64,000 bases of DNA, from contig QEOQ01000104.1 in the NCBI GenBank assembly GCA_010279815.1, positions 323,139 through 387,138 of the forward strand, written 5' to 3'. The notes under the pieces were generated by a model. The model worked only from the letters and a program-made list of their open reading frames with translations, was not told the origin of the DNA and did not search any database. The translations under genes and the position numbers were made by a program. This DNA comes from Brachionus plicatilis. Taxonomy: Eukaryota > Rotifera > Eurotatoria > Ploima > Brachionidae. The stretch's first letter is position 1. Every line of letters begins with the position of its first letter. Positions 22,600 to 34,206 of this stretch are shown one piece after another.

Positions 22600-23770
22600 C
22601 TAAAAATTAAGAAGAGAAACAAAAAATAAAGAAATATATGAAAAATAGGTGCAAAATAAATTATTTCGCAAGCCAATGAGAAAAAGAGAGTAGAGAGAGA
22701 AACTTTATGTTCGATTGGCTTACGTGGCTGAGCCAATCAGAGTTGACAATCGATTGATCGATCGATTTTATCGTCTCTGCCAACTTTTGGACTGAGTCAA
22801 AATGAAATGCCACAGCTATCTGTGTGCGCTATCGGAATTTAATCTGAACGCAATTATGCAATTCGATTATCTTTCTAGTCAATATTTTAGATTAATAAAG
22901 TATGGTAGAAAATCCGAGTCTAGGGACTTAGTTTGGTTGGCAGTGGCAAAAACTCATTTTCTTAAAATGATTTCGACAAAGATGAGAAAATTTTCTTGGC
23001 TCCGGAGAGATTTTCGCTTTTTTGTTGACACTTTAGTTTAGATTTGAATAAATAAGCGTGGCAGGCAACTGAAATGCAAACAAATTCTGATTACACGCTT
23101 CCACGATCAATAGGCAACAATTGTTGCATTCCAATTTTATTTGCCAAATCTACTATCTATTGTATTTCTGCTCAAACTATGCATATCGATAATCAAAGTC
23201 AGTTTGATTGATTCATTAGTGTCTACCTGAGCGAGTGTGTGTGCGGACAAAATCAAAAAAAAATTTTTTTTTTTCGTTTCTAATCAATTTAGGGGGGACC
23301 AAAAATCATTTTAATTAATAGTCGTTGTGTCGACTGTGTGAGCGTTGTTCACCTGGCCACTAATTACGAGCAGAGAGATAAATCTTGGAATCTTGTCCTA
23401 TCTTGATTAAAGGTGTTCTAAATAAACACACGGTTAAGTGATCATCAAAAGAGCAATGTTTGTTCAAGTCCTATCTGATTCGAGAGAGAGAGAGAGTGAA
23501 TGCTCGAGACTGAATGGACTGCCACTGGCCATATCATCTGCTAATCCCTGACGCTCGCCAAATCCGCTCCAATCCTCCGGGCTAGCAAATTGTTTAGTTT
23601 TTTTGTTGTTGTGTCCTTTTCCTCGGCTTCAACTCCACGACATTAGAAAAAAAGCAATAAATTAGTCTTGGGACAGTCTGTGAGACACATACCAAGATGG
23701 GTCACACAATTAATTGTTTTATTTAAAGAGTTAGTTCGATAAGTGAATTTGTTTGCAAGAGAGAGAGTGT
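22600..23770. promoter_or_regulatory. Less AT-rich unique region 5' of the GFI-like gene
   Basis: Sequence complexity and G+C rise here, with GA tracts, a GATCGATCGATC palindrome near 22756 and no repeat arms. On the minus strand it lies 2.6-3.8 kb upstream of the GFI-like exon, a plausible place for its promoter, first exon or enhancers. An open frame at 22802-23041 has no family signal and I do not call it a gene. Regulatory status is inferred from position and composition only. Confidence 0.3.
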
Positions 23771-23954
23771 TTGTTAATTGTTGTTTGGAACATTAGTTAA
23801 AAACTCGTTTTCCACGCAACTCTTCAAGCATACACTCATAAATTTGAAATTGATTAAGATGTATCAAATAAGTATTTTATTTATTTTTTTCTTCTTTGTT
23901 TATTTAATTCAATTTTTTTTTTTAGTTGAAAATTTTTTTCTCTTTTTTTTAGAT

Positions 23955-24240
23955 TCGGCATTGTGAATTTTTATCCAAATCTTAGCAAAGTAAAATTTTT
24001 GATCAAATTTCAAGCGCTCAATTTTTCTCAAACATTTTTAAATGTGCAATTAAATTTCATTGCATTTTTAGAAATTACAATCCTTTTTCAAAAGTTTAAA
24101 AATAAAGCTTTGAAATATTAAAAAAATTTAAAATCTGCGATGAAATTTAATTGCGCATCTAAAAATGTTTGAGCAACATTGAGCGCTTGAAATTTGATCA
24201 AAAATTTTACTCTGCTCAAATCTTGTAAAAATTACAAAAA
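23955..24240. repeat. Inverted-repeat (MITE-like) element, ~105 bp arms
   Basis: The left arm GTAAAATTTTTGATCAAATTTCAAGCGCTCAATTT (about 23960-24060; only its layout is given) is matched inverted at about 24135-24235, including TTTGATCAAATTTCAAGCGC. No ORF. Confidence 0.6.
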
Positions 24241-24508
24241 TAAAATTATTTTTTTTTATTTTTCTAGATTAAAAATTTGAGCTTTTTTAACTTTGATGAT
24301 GAGACAAAATGAAAGAAGATATATAAAAGTTAGTTTTTGTTAACACAGGAAATATTAATGATCAAATAAAATATCAATATTTTGAAATTTATTTTTTTTG
24401 CTCTCTATTTGATCTATTTTAATTGGAATTTTTTTATGCAATTTTTTAAATTTATTTATTTAAATGTAAAAGTTCTGTCATCACTTCTTAAATAAATTTG
24501 AATTTCAG

Positions 24509-24900
24509 TGCTGCTACAATACTTTGAATATTTCACCATATATAACGTAAAATATGGTAATCTAAAAATAATTATTATAAAAATTCTGTAAAAAAAAAAT
24601 TCAAAAATTTTTCGAAAAAAAACAATTCTCGTGAAAAAAATTTTTTTTCGAGTTTTTGAAAAAGTGAAAAAAATAAAATTTTATTGAAAAATGGATTTTC
24701 TATCATTATATTCTATTTTTTTAAAAACAAATTATGAAAATTAAAATTTTAATATCATTTACTAACAGATTTTATTTAGCATTTTTTGCTTTTAAACTGT
24801 TTGCTGCCTTGTCCCAAGCTTCTTTGAATGTGGATCCTCTCTGAATGAATTTCACATTTATTAGTTTTCCCAGGTCGGTATTTGAAAATATTAAGTATAA
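24509..24900 (-). mobile_element. Transposon end family 'CAGTGCTGCTAC', copy 1
   Basis: Terminal CAGTGCTGCTAC, then AT-rich DNA, then a short conserved coding segment on the minus strand (FKEAWDKAANSLKAKNAK, stop near 24776). The whole ~400 bp is homologous, in inverse orientation, to 63455-63900. Because the shared peptide ends in a stop in both, it looks like the C-terminus of a transposase next to the element end. This copy has an extra base near 24834 that shifts the frame. The superfamily is not identifiable from this piece. Confidence 0.5.
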
Positions 24901-25194
24901 ACATATTAATTTTTTTTTATTAAATACAAAAATTATCAAAAATGATTTATATAGAGCTGGTTTTAAAAAGGATATTCATTCTTCAAAAAACTTTAACGGT
25001 TGAAAAATGTAATAAATAAATAAATCAATTTAGAAAAGTAAATAAATTTTTAATAAAAATAAAAATTTTAATTGGTAAATCTTTCTTTGAGTATTTTCTT
25101 AAACTGTATCATTTCTTTACTAAGAATTAAAATCATGTATTGGAATTTTTGTATGAAAATTCACAATGCCTTTATGTTCCAATTCTAATCATAA

Positions 25195-25945
25195 GGCTAG
25201 TGCCCATACTCAACGCTATTAGGTAACTAACAATGATGACCTGATCAAAACTTTATTTATTCAAATAATTTTAAAATATAAATCATATTAAAAATTAAAT
25301 ACATATTTAAAAATATAATTTTTTAAATTTTAAATCAAATTTTGTAAAAATTTTTTTTTTTCATAAATGATATTAATACCATTAAAAATTGATAATTTAA
25401 AGTGGTTTATATTTAAGTCTTGAATAAAGGTATTCAAATGTTTTGCACCATATTTTGATTTTAAGCTTCGTTCAAACAAATACTCTTTGTTTCTCAGTTC
25501 ACAACTTAGACTTATTGTATCATTTGGAATAAGTTTGCTTTTGAGATCAAAATTTAAAATTTTGAATGCCAAATTTACCATTCTAGATAATTTTTGAATT
25601 GATTCTTTTGAAAAGTAACTAATTAAAGAGCAACAATAATCAAAGTGAAGAAGAATAAAAGTTTTAAAAAATTATATGATGTACACAAAATAGAAAAAAG
25701 TCTTTTATTAACAGTAAAACATAAATTTTAAACATGTTCTTTAAAATTTAACTTATCATCAATAATTAGCCCTAACAGTTTGAATTCTATAACAAATTTT
25801 ATTTGATGACCATTTAATGTGACAAACTCTGAATTTTTAACTCGTTTATTGTGACCAAACACTGCATATGTTTTTGACCAATTGATTTCCAAACGATTGA
25901 AATTACACCAAGTGAAAAGTGGATATTCTTATTGAATTCTTTATT
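25195..25945 (-). pseudogene. LINE (Jockey/CR1-type) reverse transcriptase C-terminal half, degenerate
   Basis: Reading 25945 to 25330 in broken frames gives the RT thumb-side blocks WCNFNRLEINWSKT, then FKLLGLIIDDKLNF, then a C-terminal helix-rich part ending in SIFNGINIIYE. Downstream is the GGCTAGTGCCC block and a TTTATTTATTC tail. It is the same family as 10195-10560. Stops and frameshifts occur throughout, and the endonuclease and RT core are missing. Confidence 0.6.
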
Positions 25946-26277
25946 ATTAATCATTTTTAAATAATACTTGAATTAAAAAAGCCCCAAAAAGAACTTTTTT
26001 TATTATTATTAAATCAAAAAATTAAAATTGCCTCTTTTAAATTAAATCATTTGATAGTCTATTCGGTTATCTTTTTTTCAAAAATTGAACTGTCTTTATG
26101 CACATTTTTGGGAACACATTTTAAGAGAATTTCCGAACAGATTTTCTCGAATTTTTAACCAAATTAAGTTCAAAATGTTTTAATTAATTTTTAAAAATTA
26201 GAATAAAGTATAAATCAATTGTAGTATAGTGACATGATCAGACTATAAACAAAACTTGCTACTTAAAGAGAAAAGAG
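25946..26277. other. AT-rich intergenic DNA, nothing recognised
   Basis: No gene or repeat structure seen. Confidence 0.4.
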
Positions 26278-26345
26278 ATTATTATTATTATTATTATTAG
26301 AAAAAAACTTCTGAGCCTCATAGGCTCATGCTTATAAAATTTTTT
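26278..26345 (-). repeat. LINE 3' tail with (ATT)n
   Basis: ATTATTATTATTATTATTAG, then CTTCTGAGCCTCATAGGCTC. The hairpin GAGCC...GGCTC next to a trinucleotide tail marks a LINE end in minus orientation. Confidence 0.45.
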
Positions 26346-27967
26346 TTTAAATAAAATACAAAAAGAAATATTGTAAAATAAGTTAATTTATAAAATTTAA
26401 AAGATAAAAACACTTAAAGAGAAAAGAGATTAGTTGTTATTTCTAAACTTATTTTAAATAAAGTGTTTAACTAAATAATAAGCTTATTATTCAAATTAAT
26501 CTAATCTAATCACTTATTTTGTACATTAAAGATTATTTCATATGTTGTTTGAAATTTAAAAGAAACAGCATCTTGTAATGGTCTTAATTGATGAACTTGA
26601 TTCTTTGATCAAAGGAAAAGTTTTACTTGGACCAAATTTTTCCAAAAAATAGCAAACTTGTAAACAATGTAGACAAAAAACTCGAAAATTAGAAAAATAA
26701 AAATTAGAAGTGATCACAATAACAAGAAAGAATAAAATCAATATTTACACCAAGCGTTTCTTTAATCAACTAATGCTTTCCTTTAACATTCGAAAATTGA
26801 CATTATTTTCTATCAAAATTTTTCACGATTCAAAGAAAGCTTAAAAATCTCAAAGTGATTAATTTTTGATACTTTGTCTAAAATTTATATTATTTAAAAA
26901 TTAATCTAGCGATCTCAATTGCTAAGCTTACTGGAAATAAATTGAATGTATCTTAAAAGCATTGATAATGAGAAGAAAGAGAGGTGACATGATTCAGATG
27001 TTTAAAATTTTTAATAGATCGAAGCAGTTGACTTAATAAGACCAACCGTTTTCAATGTCAGCTCTGAGACGCGTGGACATCAGGTTTTTTGAACTTTTAT
27101 TTCACCTAATCTTAAAATTGTTCACCTATTTTGATATTTTTTCATCTATTCAGAAAAAACTAAATTTAATATTAAAAACATAATAATTCAATTGATAAAT
27201 TAAAATAAAGAAAAAAAATAAAATTTAGTAAAAAAATTTTATTCGATTCAAAAAAATATTTATTTGGTTTATATTTATTTTATTTTAAAATAATTTTTTA
27301 ATAAAAAATCGAAATTATATATTTGTATAAATTTTGTTTTAATTAAAATTACTTAAAAAATTTGACTAATTTAAATTTCCAGATATAACTAAAACCTGCT
27401 AAAATATTATGCTGATATCCAACAATTCCAGAGCATTGTAACTTTAATTGACTGATTGTGGACAAGAGATCTTTTTTTGTATTGCTTTTTGCTTATCGAT
27501 CGAGTGGTAATGGGTGCTTGTAAAAATCTTGAGTTTGACTCTTTTTAAAAATATGAATTAGTTAATAATAATAATAATAAGTTACAAAAGGTTAACTGTA
27601 GAGAAAGCTATTGCTTGCTATGGTAGCAAAACAATAGTTTTTAATAAAATATAAAATAATATTCATATAATGTTTTAGAAAGATCTTGAATTAATTGGAA
27701 AAAGAAAAAAATTGAAAAAATTTTTATTTTTACAATTTATTTGTTAATTACAATTAATAAAATTACAATAAAAAGCATTTAAAAAAAATTTAAATTTTCG
27801 TTTTTATTTTCAAATAAAAGTTGAAAAATTTTCCTTTTAAAATTCTAAATTGAATTGAATTTAATTCAAATTTGAATTTAAATTCAATTATTACTCTTGG
27901 TTTAAATTAAAACTCAAATAAAAAATTAAAAAATTAATTTAATTATTTTAATAGTAAATTCAAATGC
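26346..27967. other. AT-rich intergenic DNA, nothing recognised
   Basis: Open frames are short and low-complexity. 26950-27120 and 27370-27530 are slightly more complex but show no gene. Confidence 0.4.
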
Positions 27968-28225
27968 TATTTACAGCAATACATAAGGGAAATATGTACA
28001 ATAGCAACTAGGCAAATCTTTATCACAAACAGATCTGCATCGCTCTGGAACAGTTTAAAAAAAAAACAGTTTATTCAAAAACAGTGCAGAATTTTAAAAT
28101 GAAATTATACAAATATTTTAAAAATCAGCATTTTTGATTTTTTTATTTCGAATTGTTTTTGAACCGGTAAAGCTAAAAAGTATCTATCACAAATTTGAAA
28201 TAGCCAATACATCATTTCATAGACT
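27968..28225. repeat. 258 bp flanking direct repeat, left copy
   Basis: Identical in length (258 bp) to 33676-33933, with only about five substitutions. It ends exactly where the gypsy 3' LTR starts (AGACT|TGTTAGTC). It contains no ORF. Confidence 0.85.
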
Positions 28226-28589
28226 TGTTAGTCTAGGGAATTTGGCCTGAATACCTTCGATTAACTTCAGAGGAGATAGAGTGAAGACAAAGAACAAAAT
28301 CGTGTTGAATAAACGTTTATTATTAATTTAAAGTAAATAGGAAAAATACAAGTTAAAAAGCTCTCCTTTTTAAGAATTACAACTTCTATTTATATTCAGT
28401 AGTTGTAACTTAAAAAGGTCATTAATCATAAAGAATCTAAATACAGATAAGTTGTGAATTAAATCGGTCATAAAGATTTATGACATATGATAAATGATTC
28501 ATAAAAACATAAAGATAAAATCTAGATAAGTTGTGAAAATTGATAAGGTTAATTTAAATAGTTGAAACGGTTATTTTCACACCGTAACA
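28226..28589 (-). repeat. 3' LTR of gypsy element 1
   Basis: 364 bp bounded by TGTTA...TAACA. The adjacent CCCCCCC (28592-28602 region) is the polypurine tract on the minus strand. No matching 5' LTR is present in the window. Confidence 0.8.
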
Positions 28590-28608
28590 TTACCCCCCCT
28601 TGAAAATA
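28590..28608 (-). other. Polypurine tract of gypsy element 1
   Basis: On the minus strand AAGGGGGGGTAA lies directly before the 3' LTR, the usual primer site for plus-strand DNA synthesis. Confidence 0.75.
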
Positions 28609-28655
28609 ATCATTCGTCCTCGAATGGACTAAACAAGGGTAGATTATTTATAACA

Positions 28656-29468
28656 TTAATTTGTTGAAAAAATTAGTTGATTTGTGATTGAGTCCAAACT
28701 TTCTTCGCTAATTTCTTGATTTTGAATATTGGGCTCAACATTTATTTTTTCTTTTGAAATTGTAATCATTTCTATTTGTTTATTGGCACCATTCTTTTGA
28801 TTTTCTCTAAATTCAGATTTTCGCTGTTCTTCTAATTTATTTTTCTCTGAGTTTAATGTCCAGGATTGGAAACATTTGACACAGAAATTGCATCCTAGGA
28901 ATAAAAGAAGTAATATGAAAATACTAGTAAAGACTAACACAATAATTCCAAATGTTTTCGTAAAAATCAAATTTAAACCATTCTTTATTTCCATTCTTGT
29001 TTCGATGACGTTCGCTTTGATATTAGAAGTGTCTGACGAATGTGAATACCAAGTACCAGCCGACATTTCATGATTTACTATTTCTTGAAACGTTGATAGA
29101 AGATCTATTCCATCAAGCAATAGAGGATTATGATGAACGTTTAATTCTTTTATCTTATTTCCCAAGTAATCAAAATTAAAAAAATGAATTTTTGAATTAG
29201 GTACAACATTAGATCGAAAATTTTTTCTAACAATAGTGTAGTTTTGGTTTACCAGTTGTATATATTGTATGACTCTATTACAAAGTACAAGATTAGATAC
29301 TTGCCTAATAATATTGTTATAAGTTAAAAATCCTGTTTTTGACGAATTCTTTATATTAAAAATAATAGGTTGATCTGTAAAGCACTGCGAAGTATTCTCA
29401 TTGCGTGTATCCGTCAAAATTTCTATTTCGCTTACAGACAAACAGTCCGCTTTATAAATTGTACCCAT
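28656..29468 (-). pseudogene. Env-like protein, C-terminal part (gypsy element 1)
   Basis: 270 codons open. The outer part contains several Asn-linked glycosylation-type N-x-S/T sites and the block HHNPLLLDGIDLL, which is nearly repeated in element 2 (HHNPLILKNMDFL). A strong membrane span lies at about residues 174-200 (IIVLVFTSIFILLLLFLGC). It is followed by a Cys-containing, Lys/Glu-rich cytoplasmic tail. This is the layout of a transmembrane envelope-like subunit. Its reading frame is separated from the rest of env by stops between 29468 and 29736. Whether it ever served as a fusion protein is unknown. Confidence 0.65.
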
Positions 29469-29735
29469 AGTAGTGTAGAAGGTAATTGAACTTCCATCTT
29501 TAAGAAAATGTGTAAGATATTTGTCTTCATTTTTTGAAAAAAGGTTAAGTGTCGATTTAAAATTTAATCATTCATTAAAAAGTATTTCATTTTTTTGTTT
29601 TATATCTTCGAAAACTCTATAGTCATTGTCAGCAAGTAACAATTCTTTCATTTCTTCTACATTTGAACTCTGAGGTACTTTGTTATTTATATCTTGGTTA
29701 GTTTTTCTACTTAGATAAATTCTTTCAACTGTTGT

Positions 29736-30224
29736 TTAGACTGAGACATTACAAATTATTTGAATTCCGGAAGCTTGAACTATTAAATGTGATTCACTTA
29801 TTAAAATATCACTATCTTTATCATATTTGAAGTCTTCCATAGTGATTTTGTATAGTGGGCATTCGTGATAAATAGCTTTATCCCATATTATAATGGAATC
29901 ATGAAGATAACAAAAAAGATCTTTAGCTTGACATTTTAAACCGAATAAATGATCAAATTGATTTTTAGCTGTTATTAATTTTGATGAGAAAGAACAAGAA
30001 AATGTTTCGCTTTTTCTTTCATTTAACCATGAAAATGTTGCTTTTGGATTAGCAGAATAGGTACAATATTCAGCATCACAATTCATAGGCGATTCTCTGC
30101 ATTTTTTAGTAATAACCATTATTTTGCATTCATCGTTAGTTAGTTTTACAGGTTCTGTTCTGAGCGATTCAAATTTTTCACCCCAAAACGACATTGATGT
30201 AACTAAAATATGTTTTTTCATCAA
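29736..30224 (-). pseudogene. Env-like protein, central ectodomain part (gypsy element 1)
   Basis: 162 codons rich in Cys (NDECKIM, KCRESPMNCDAEYC), as expected of a disulfide-bonded ectodomain. The last third (KDSDILISESHLIVQ) matches the segment just after the deletion junction in element 2 (DSDVLISESSLVFQ). It is broken from the pieces on either side by stops. No closer viral assignment is possible from the sequence alone. Confidence 0.6.
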
Positions 30225-30254
30225 GCAATGATAACCATTTCCATAAACTTGGTG

Positions 30255-31193
30255 TTAAATTTTTCCTAAAACATTTAGTTTTATTTTCGAACTGACAACA
30301 TTTTGGTTAGATTTCAATTCAAAATACTTATTCAATATGTGATTCGTATTTTTGGGTTTAGTTTTACAAAGTGAATTTAGATCAACAATCTTTCTATGAT
30401 AAGAATGCGAACAAAACATAAAACTACCGTTTAAATTTATTCCTTTTATTTTATTTAGATTTTCAGTGAATATTGAAGGGATTATGCTAAACCAAAATAA
30501 AAAGCTTGTAAAATATGCTTTGTTTAATGTACATTTTCGCTTTGGACGTTGAGATTTAACGAATTGTAATCCTGATTTATAATCGTTTATTAGTTTAAGG
30601 TTGTTAAAATACTTTTCAGGAATCCAAGATGATTCCGATAATGGAAGATTTTTCCATTTTACTAGATAAAGAGTATCGTTATCAATTATTTTATGCTTTT
30701 GAATTCTTTCAATTTCGGCACTCTCTACTGGAAGAGACGAATCGTCTTCCACCAATTTAATTTTATGTCTCGGATAAGAGTCCTTTAAAGTTTCGTTAAG
30801 AGCATTCTTAATAATATAATTACCACGTTTGGTGTGACCTGATACTTTATATGGTCCCTTGAACCTTGGTTCTAGTTTATTAAGAAGTCCTTCGCATTTT
30901 AAGAATACAGTTTTTCCAATGTCAATTCGTTCCTTAACAATATTAGTAGATTTATTCTGTGTTTTATTTTGGCGTTCTTGAAATGCTTTTAAATTTTTTA
31001 GCGCTAACGGACGTGTACTTTCAAATAGTTGTTTAATTTCTTTACTTCTTTCCAAAATAGCATTTGAATCTTCTTTTTCAGTTGAATAATCATTAAATGG
31101 GATCATGTTCCTTCCGAACATTAGTTCAAAAGGTGTGTGACCCGTAGCCGAATGAACTCTTGATTGGTATCCGATTAAAACAAACGGTAGGAA
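30255..31193 (-). pseudogene. Integrase C-terminus, chromodomain and start of env-like region (gypsy element 1)
   Basis: After a nonsense codon near 31194, integrase text resumes (GYQSRVHSATGHTPFELMFG), then the basic GPYKV SH3-like part. A chromodomain follows (IERIQKHK...YLVKWKNLP...SSWIPEKYF, about 30690-30580), the hallmark of chromoviruses, thought to target integration to marked chromatin. The same open frame then runs into a hydrophobic segment (FTSFLFWFSIIPSIF, about 30510-30460) resembling a signal peptide, and into Cys-containing sequence that looks like the start of env. The frame ends at 30255. Confidence 0.75.
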
Positions 31194-32061
31194 CTAATGG
31201 CAGTTATTAATATTGGCTTCAGCATGTTTTCTTAAACAATTTGCTAAAGTCTGATTAAATCTCTCTGTAATCCCATTAGTTCTTGGATTATAAGCTGAGG
31301 TTGTGATATGTTTAAAACCTAAATTTGTTTTTAAACTTTCTAATACATTGTTACAAAATTCCCTTCCTTGGTCGGATAAAAGTTCCTCAAATGGACCAAA
31401 CATACTAATATATTCAGTTAATATAGAAGCTACTTCATTAGCTGATTTTGATCGTATTGGTTTAGCAAACGAAAATCTTGTTACAAATTCAATTATTACT
31501 AATATACCATTGAAGCCTTCATCAGTTTCAGGAAGACCAAGAATAAGGTCTATCATAACACGTTTGAAAATTTTGCTAATGCTACTTGTTTGTGCAGGAT
31601 GGTATTTTACAATTTCTTTGTTATTTCGATTACAAACAGTGCACTTTTTTACAAATTTTTTTATATCATCAAATATATTTTTCCAATAAAATGTGTCTTT
31701 CAGTCTCTGATATGTGGATTCAGTTTGAAAGTGTCCAAAATTGTGTGCCTTTTCAATAATTTCTGTCCGCAATTCTGGCTTAGGTACTTCTAAATATTTT
31801 CCAGTTTTATGGATAAAAAGTTTATTGTTTTCAAAACGATAATTTTTTGCCAAATTTTGAATATTTGTTGCTAATTTTTTTGAAATACCTGGAACAAGCT
31901 TCCTAAATTGGATGAAGTGGATTAAGTTGGGATTTTCCCACACGTCTAATATAATTTTATCATTTACAACTTGTGTTGTTGTCATACAAATCACAAAGTC
32001 AATTACAGGTCTACTGATTGCATCAACATTTCCATGTTCAGATCCTTTTCTATAAACGACG
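31194..32061 (-). pseudogene. Integrase core (gypsy element 1)
   Basis: An HHCC zinc site is visible (HNFGH...CTVC). The DDE catalytic residues can be placed at IDLILG, LSDQGREF and ERFNQTL, with the conserved YNPRTNG between them. The frame is joined to RT/RNase H only through a frameshift near 32100 and ends at an in-frame TAG near 31194 within the sequence that normally continues. Catalytic residues are all present, so decay is recent. Confidence 0.8.
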
Positions 32062-32928
32062 TCAAAGTCGTACTCCTGAAGAAATATTGACCATCGGGTT
32101 AATTTTTTCTGTCATTTTTTTAATGTTCTTAAGCCATACAAGCGCTGAGTGGTCTGTTATAACTTTAAATTTTATTCCATACAGGTACTTTCTGAATTGT
32201 GTTATACCATAGATAACAGCTAAGCATTCTTTTTCTGAAATACCGTATTTTATTTCTGTTTTTGAGAGTGTTCGTGAAGCACAAGCAACCATGAATTCCT
32301 CTTTGTTTTCATCTTTTTGAGTTAATATTGCTCCAAGTGCGTACCCAGAAGCATCGACATATAGTCTATAATTGGAATTTGGATTTGGTATTCGTAATAC
32401 TGGGTATGAGGAACATTTTTTCTTAAGCATGTTAAAAGCATCTTCACATTCACTACTCCATTCAAATACTGAATCTTTCGCACACAAAGCAAAAAGTGGA
32501 TGAGCAATTTTTGAATAATCCTTAATAAAGCGTCGATAAAAGTTAGGTAGTCCAAGAAAACTTTGTAGTTCCTTTAAATTTTTTGGTCGAGCTCTTTCAA
32601 CAATTGCTTTGATTTTTTCAGGATCCATTTTAACTTGATTATGAGACACAATGTGACCAAGTACTTTAATTTCATTTGCAAACCAGCTACATTTAGTTGG
32701 GTTTATTTTTAAATTTGCCTCCTTTAATTTACTAAAAACTTGTCTTATGTGAGAAATGTGTTCGTGAAAGGTTTTTGAATGTATAGTGATATCATCCATA
32801 TAAACTTCAACGAAAGGAAGGTCGCCTAGGGTCATCTGCATAATCCTACAGAAGTCTGTTGGGGCATTCTTTAAGCCAAAAGGTAGTCTTAAAAATTCAA
32901 AATGACCATCTGGAGTGGAAAAAGCAGT
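32062..32928 (-). pseudogene. Reverse transcriptase (second half) and RNase H (gypsy element 1)
   Basis: RT motif YMDD (VEVYMDDITIHS) is intact. The connection motif LGLPNFYRRFI follows, and then RNase H begins with YVDASGYALGAIL and contains the TDH triad segment (KVITDHSALVWL). A frameshift near 32100 separates it from the integrase. The upstream boundary is an in-frame TAA at 32929-32931 where relatives have Lys. Confidence 0.85.
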
Positions 32929-33675
32929 TTAATGAATTGAACTTTCATCCATTTTTACTTGCCAGTAGCCTGACTTTAAATCAAGTGCAGTGAACCAATT
33001 CGAGTCCCTCATTCTATCAATTACATCTGTAATATTTGGAAGTGGCCATCTTTCTGTTAAAGTATTTTCATTTAACTTTCTATAATCTATACAAATTCGT
33101 TTATTTCCGTCTTTTTTTGGAACAACAATTACAGGGGAAGACCAAGCCGATTTAGATGTTCGAATGATTCCTGCTTTTATCATCTTACTGATTTCGGTTT
33201 TTAAAAATTGGCGTTCTTTTTCTGACATTCTATATGGTCGTCTATAAATAGGAGCTACATTTTCATCAATCAACCTAATTGCGTGTTTATACACCTCACA
33301 GCTTCCTAATTCTTCTATAGAATTAGCAAATAAACATTTTGCTTCTGTTAAAATTTTATCAAAAGCTTTTTGCTGATTGAATGATAAAGGACTTAAAGGG
33401 TAAACTTTATATGATTTGTTTTCCCAAAAATAATCATCTGAGGTTTCTGGATTAACATCAGATAGAGAAATATCAAAAATATTTTCTTCTTTATTACTTT
33501 CGCTACTTTCTAATTTAAAATCTGAATCTGGGAATTTTATAAGTCCTTGGGACGGAAAAATTCCTGAATTTGTTTTTTGAAACCAATCAAGACCTAACAA
33601 AACATCATGGTCTTCATGATCGAAAACAATAAATTCGATTAAACATAAACTGTTACCTAGCTTAATTTCAATTGG
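32929..33675 (-). pseudogene. Protease end and first half of reverse transcriptase (gypsy element 1)
   Basis: Begins mid-protease (FDHEDHDVLLGLDW, a typical gypsy retropepsin C-terminus) at the truncation point. A spacer follows, and then RT fingers: SPVIVVPKKDG, RICIDYRKLN and FTALDLKSGYWQ with the first catalytic Asp. It ends in the TAA at 32929. The frame is the same as that of the following RT half, so a single base change separates them. Confidence 0.85.
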
Positions 33676-33933
33676 TATTTACAGCAATACATAAGGGAAA
33701 TATGTACAATAGCAACTAGGCTAATCTTTATCACAAACAGATCTGCATTGCTCTGGAACAGTTTAAAAAAAAAACAGTTTATTCAAAAACATTGCAGAAT
33801 TTTAAAATGAAATTATACAAATATTTTAAATATCAGCATTTTTGATTTTTTTATTTCGAATTGTTTTTGAACCGGTAAAGCTAAAAAGTATCTATCACAA
33901 ATTTGAAATAGCCAATGCATCATTTCATAGACT
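33676..33933. repeat. 258 bp flanking direct repeat, right copy
   Basis: Mate of 27968-28225. It starts exactly at the truncated 5' end of the gypsy element. The right copy continues into unrelated sequence (CATAACAAAAAAG), which would be the original downstream flank. Confidence 0.85.
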
Positions 33934-34206
33934 CATAACAAAAAAGAGTCAAACAAACTATTGTCTTAAATAAATATAAAACAGAACGGGTCTTGAAGCT
34001 TTGATGGACAATTGTCCATGGACAATCATGGTTTTCGATTAGGTGGACATTTTAAAAAGATAAAAAAAAATTTAAAATTTACCTGGACAATTAAAAAAAT
34101 AGGTGGACGATTAGAGTAACTGGTGGACTATCAGAAAAATAGTTGGACAAATAAAAATAACGCTACTTTTACAAATCAAATAAAGTAATCTTTAATTATC
34201 TAATTT

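Larger units (their letters stand above)
28226..33675 (-). mobile_element. Ty3/gypsy retrotransposon 1, 5'-truncated, chromodomain and env-like gene
   Basis: Read on the minus strand from 33675 down: end of protease, reverse transcriptase, RNase H, integrase, chromodomain, env-like ORF, polypurine tract, 3' LTR. Gag, most of the protease and the 5' LTR are absent; the element stops abruptly at 33675 against the right 258 bp repeat. Stops and frameshifts in pol and env show it is inactive. It is a relative of element 2 at 45633-49796, with the same TGTTACGGT LTR start and similar env-like C-terminus, but diverged in sequence. Confidence 0.9.

Noticed and set aside
22802..23041. 79-codon plus-strand frame with ATG and ordinary composition
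   Set aside because: No family resemblance and no splice or polyadenylation context. It sits in a less AT-rich region where such frames arise by chance. Kept only as part of a possible regulatory region.
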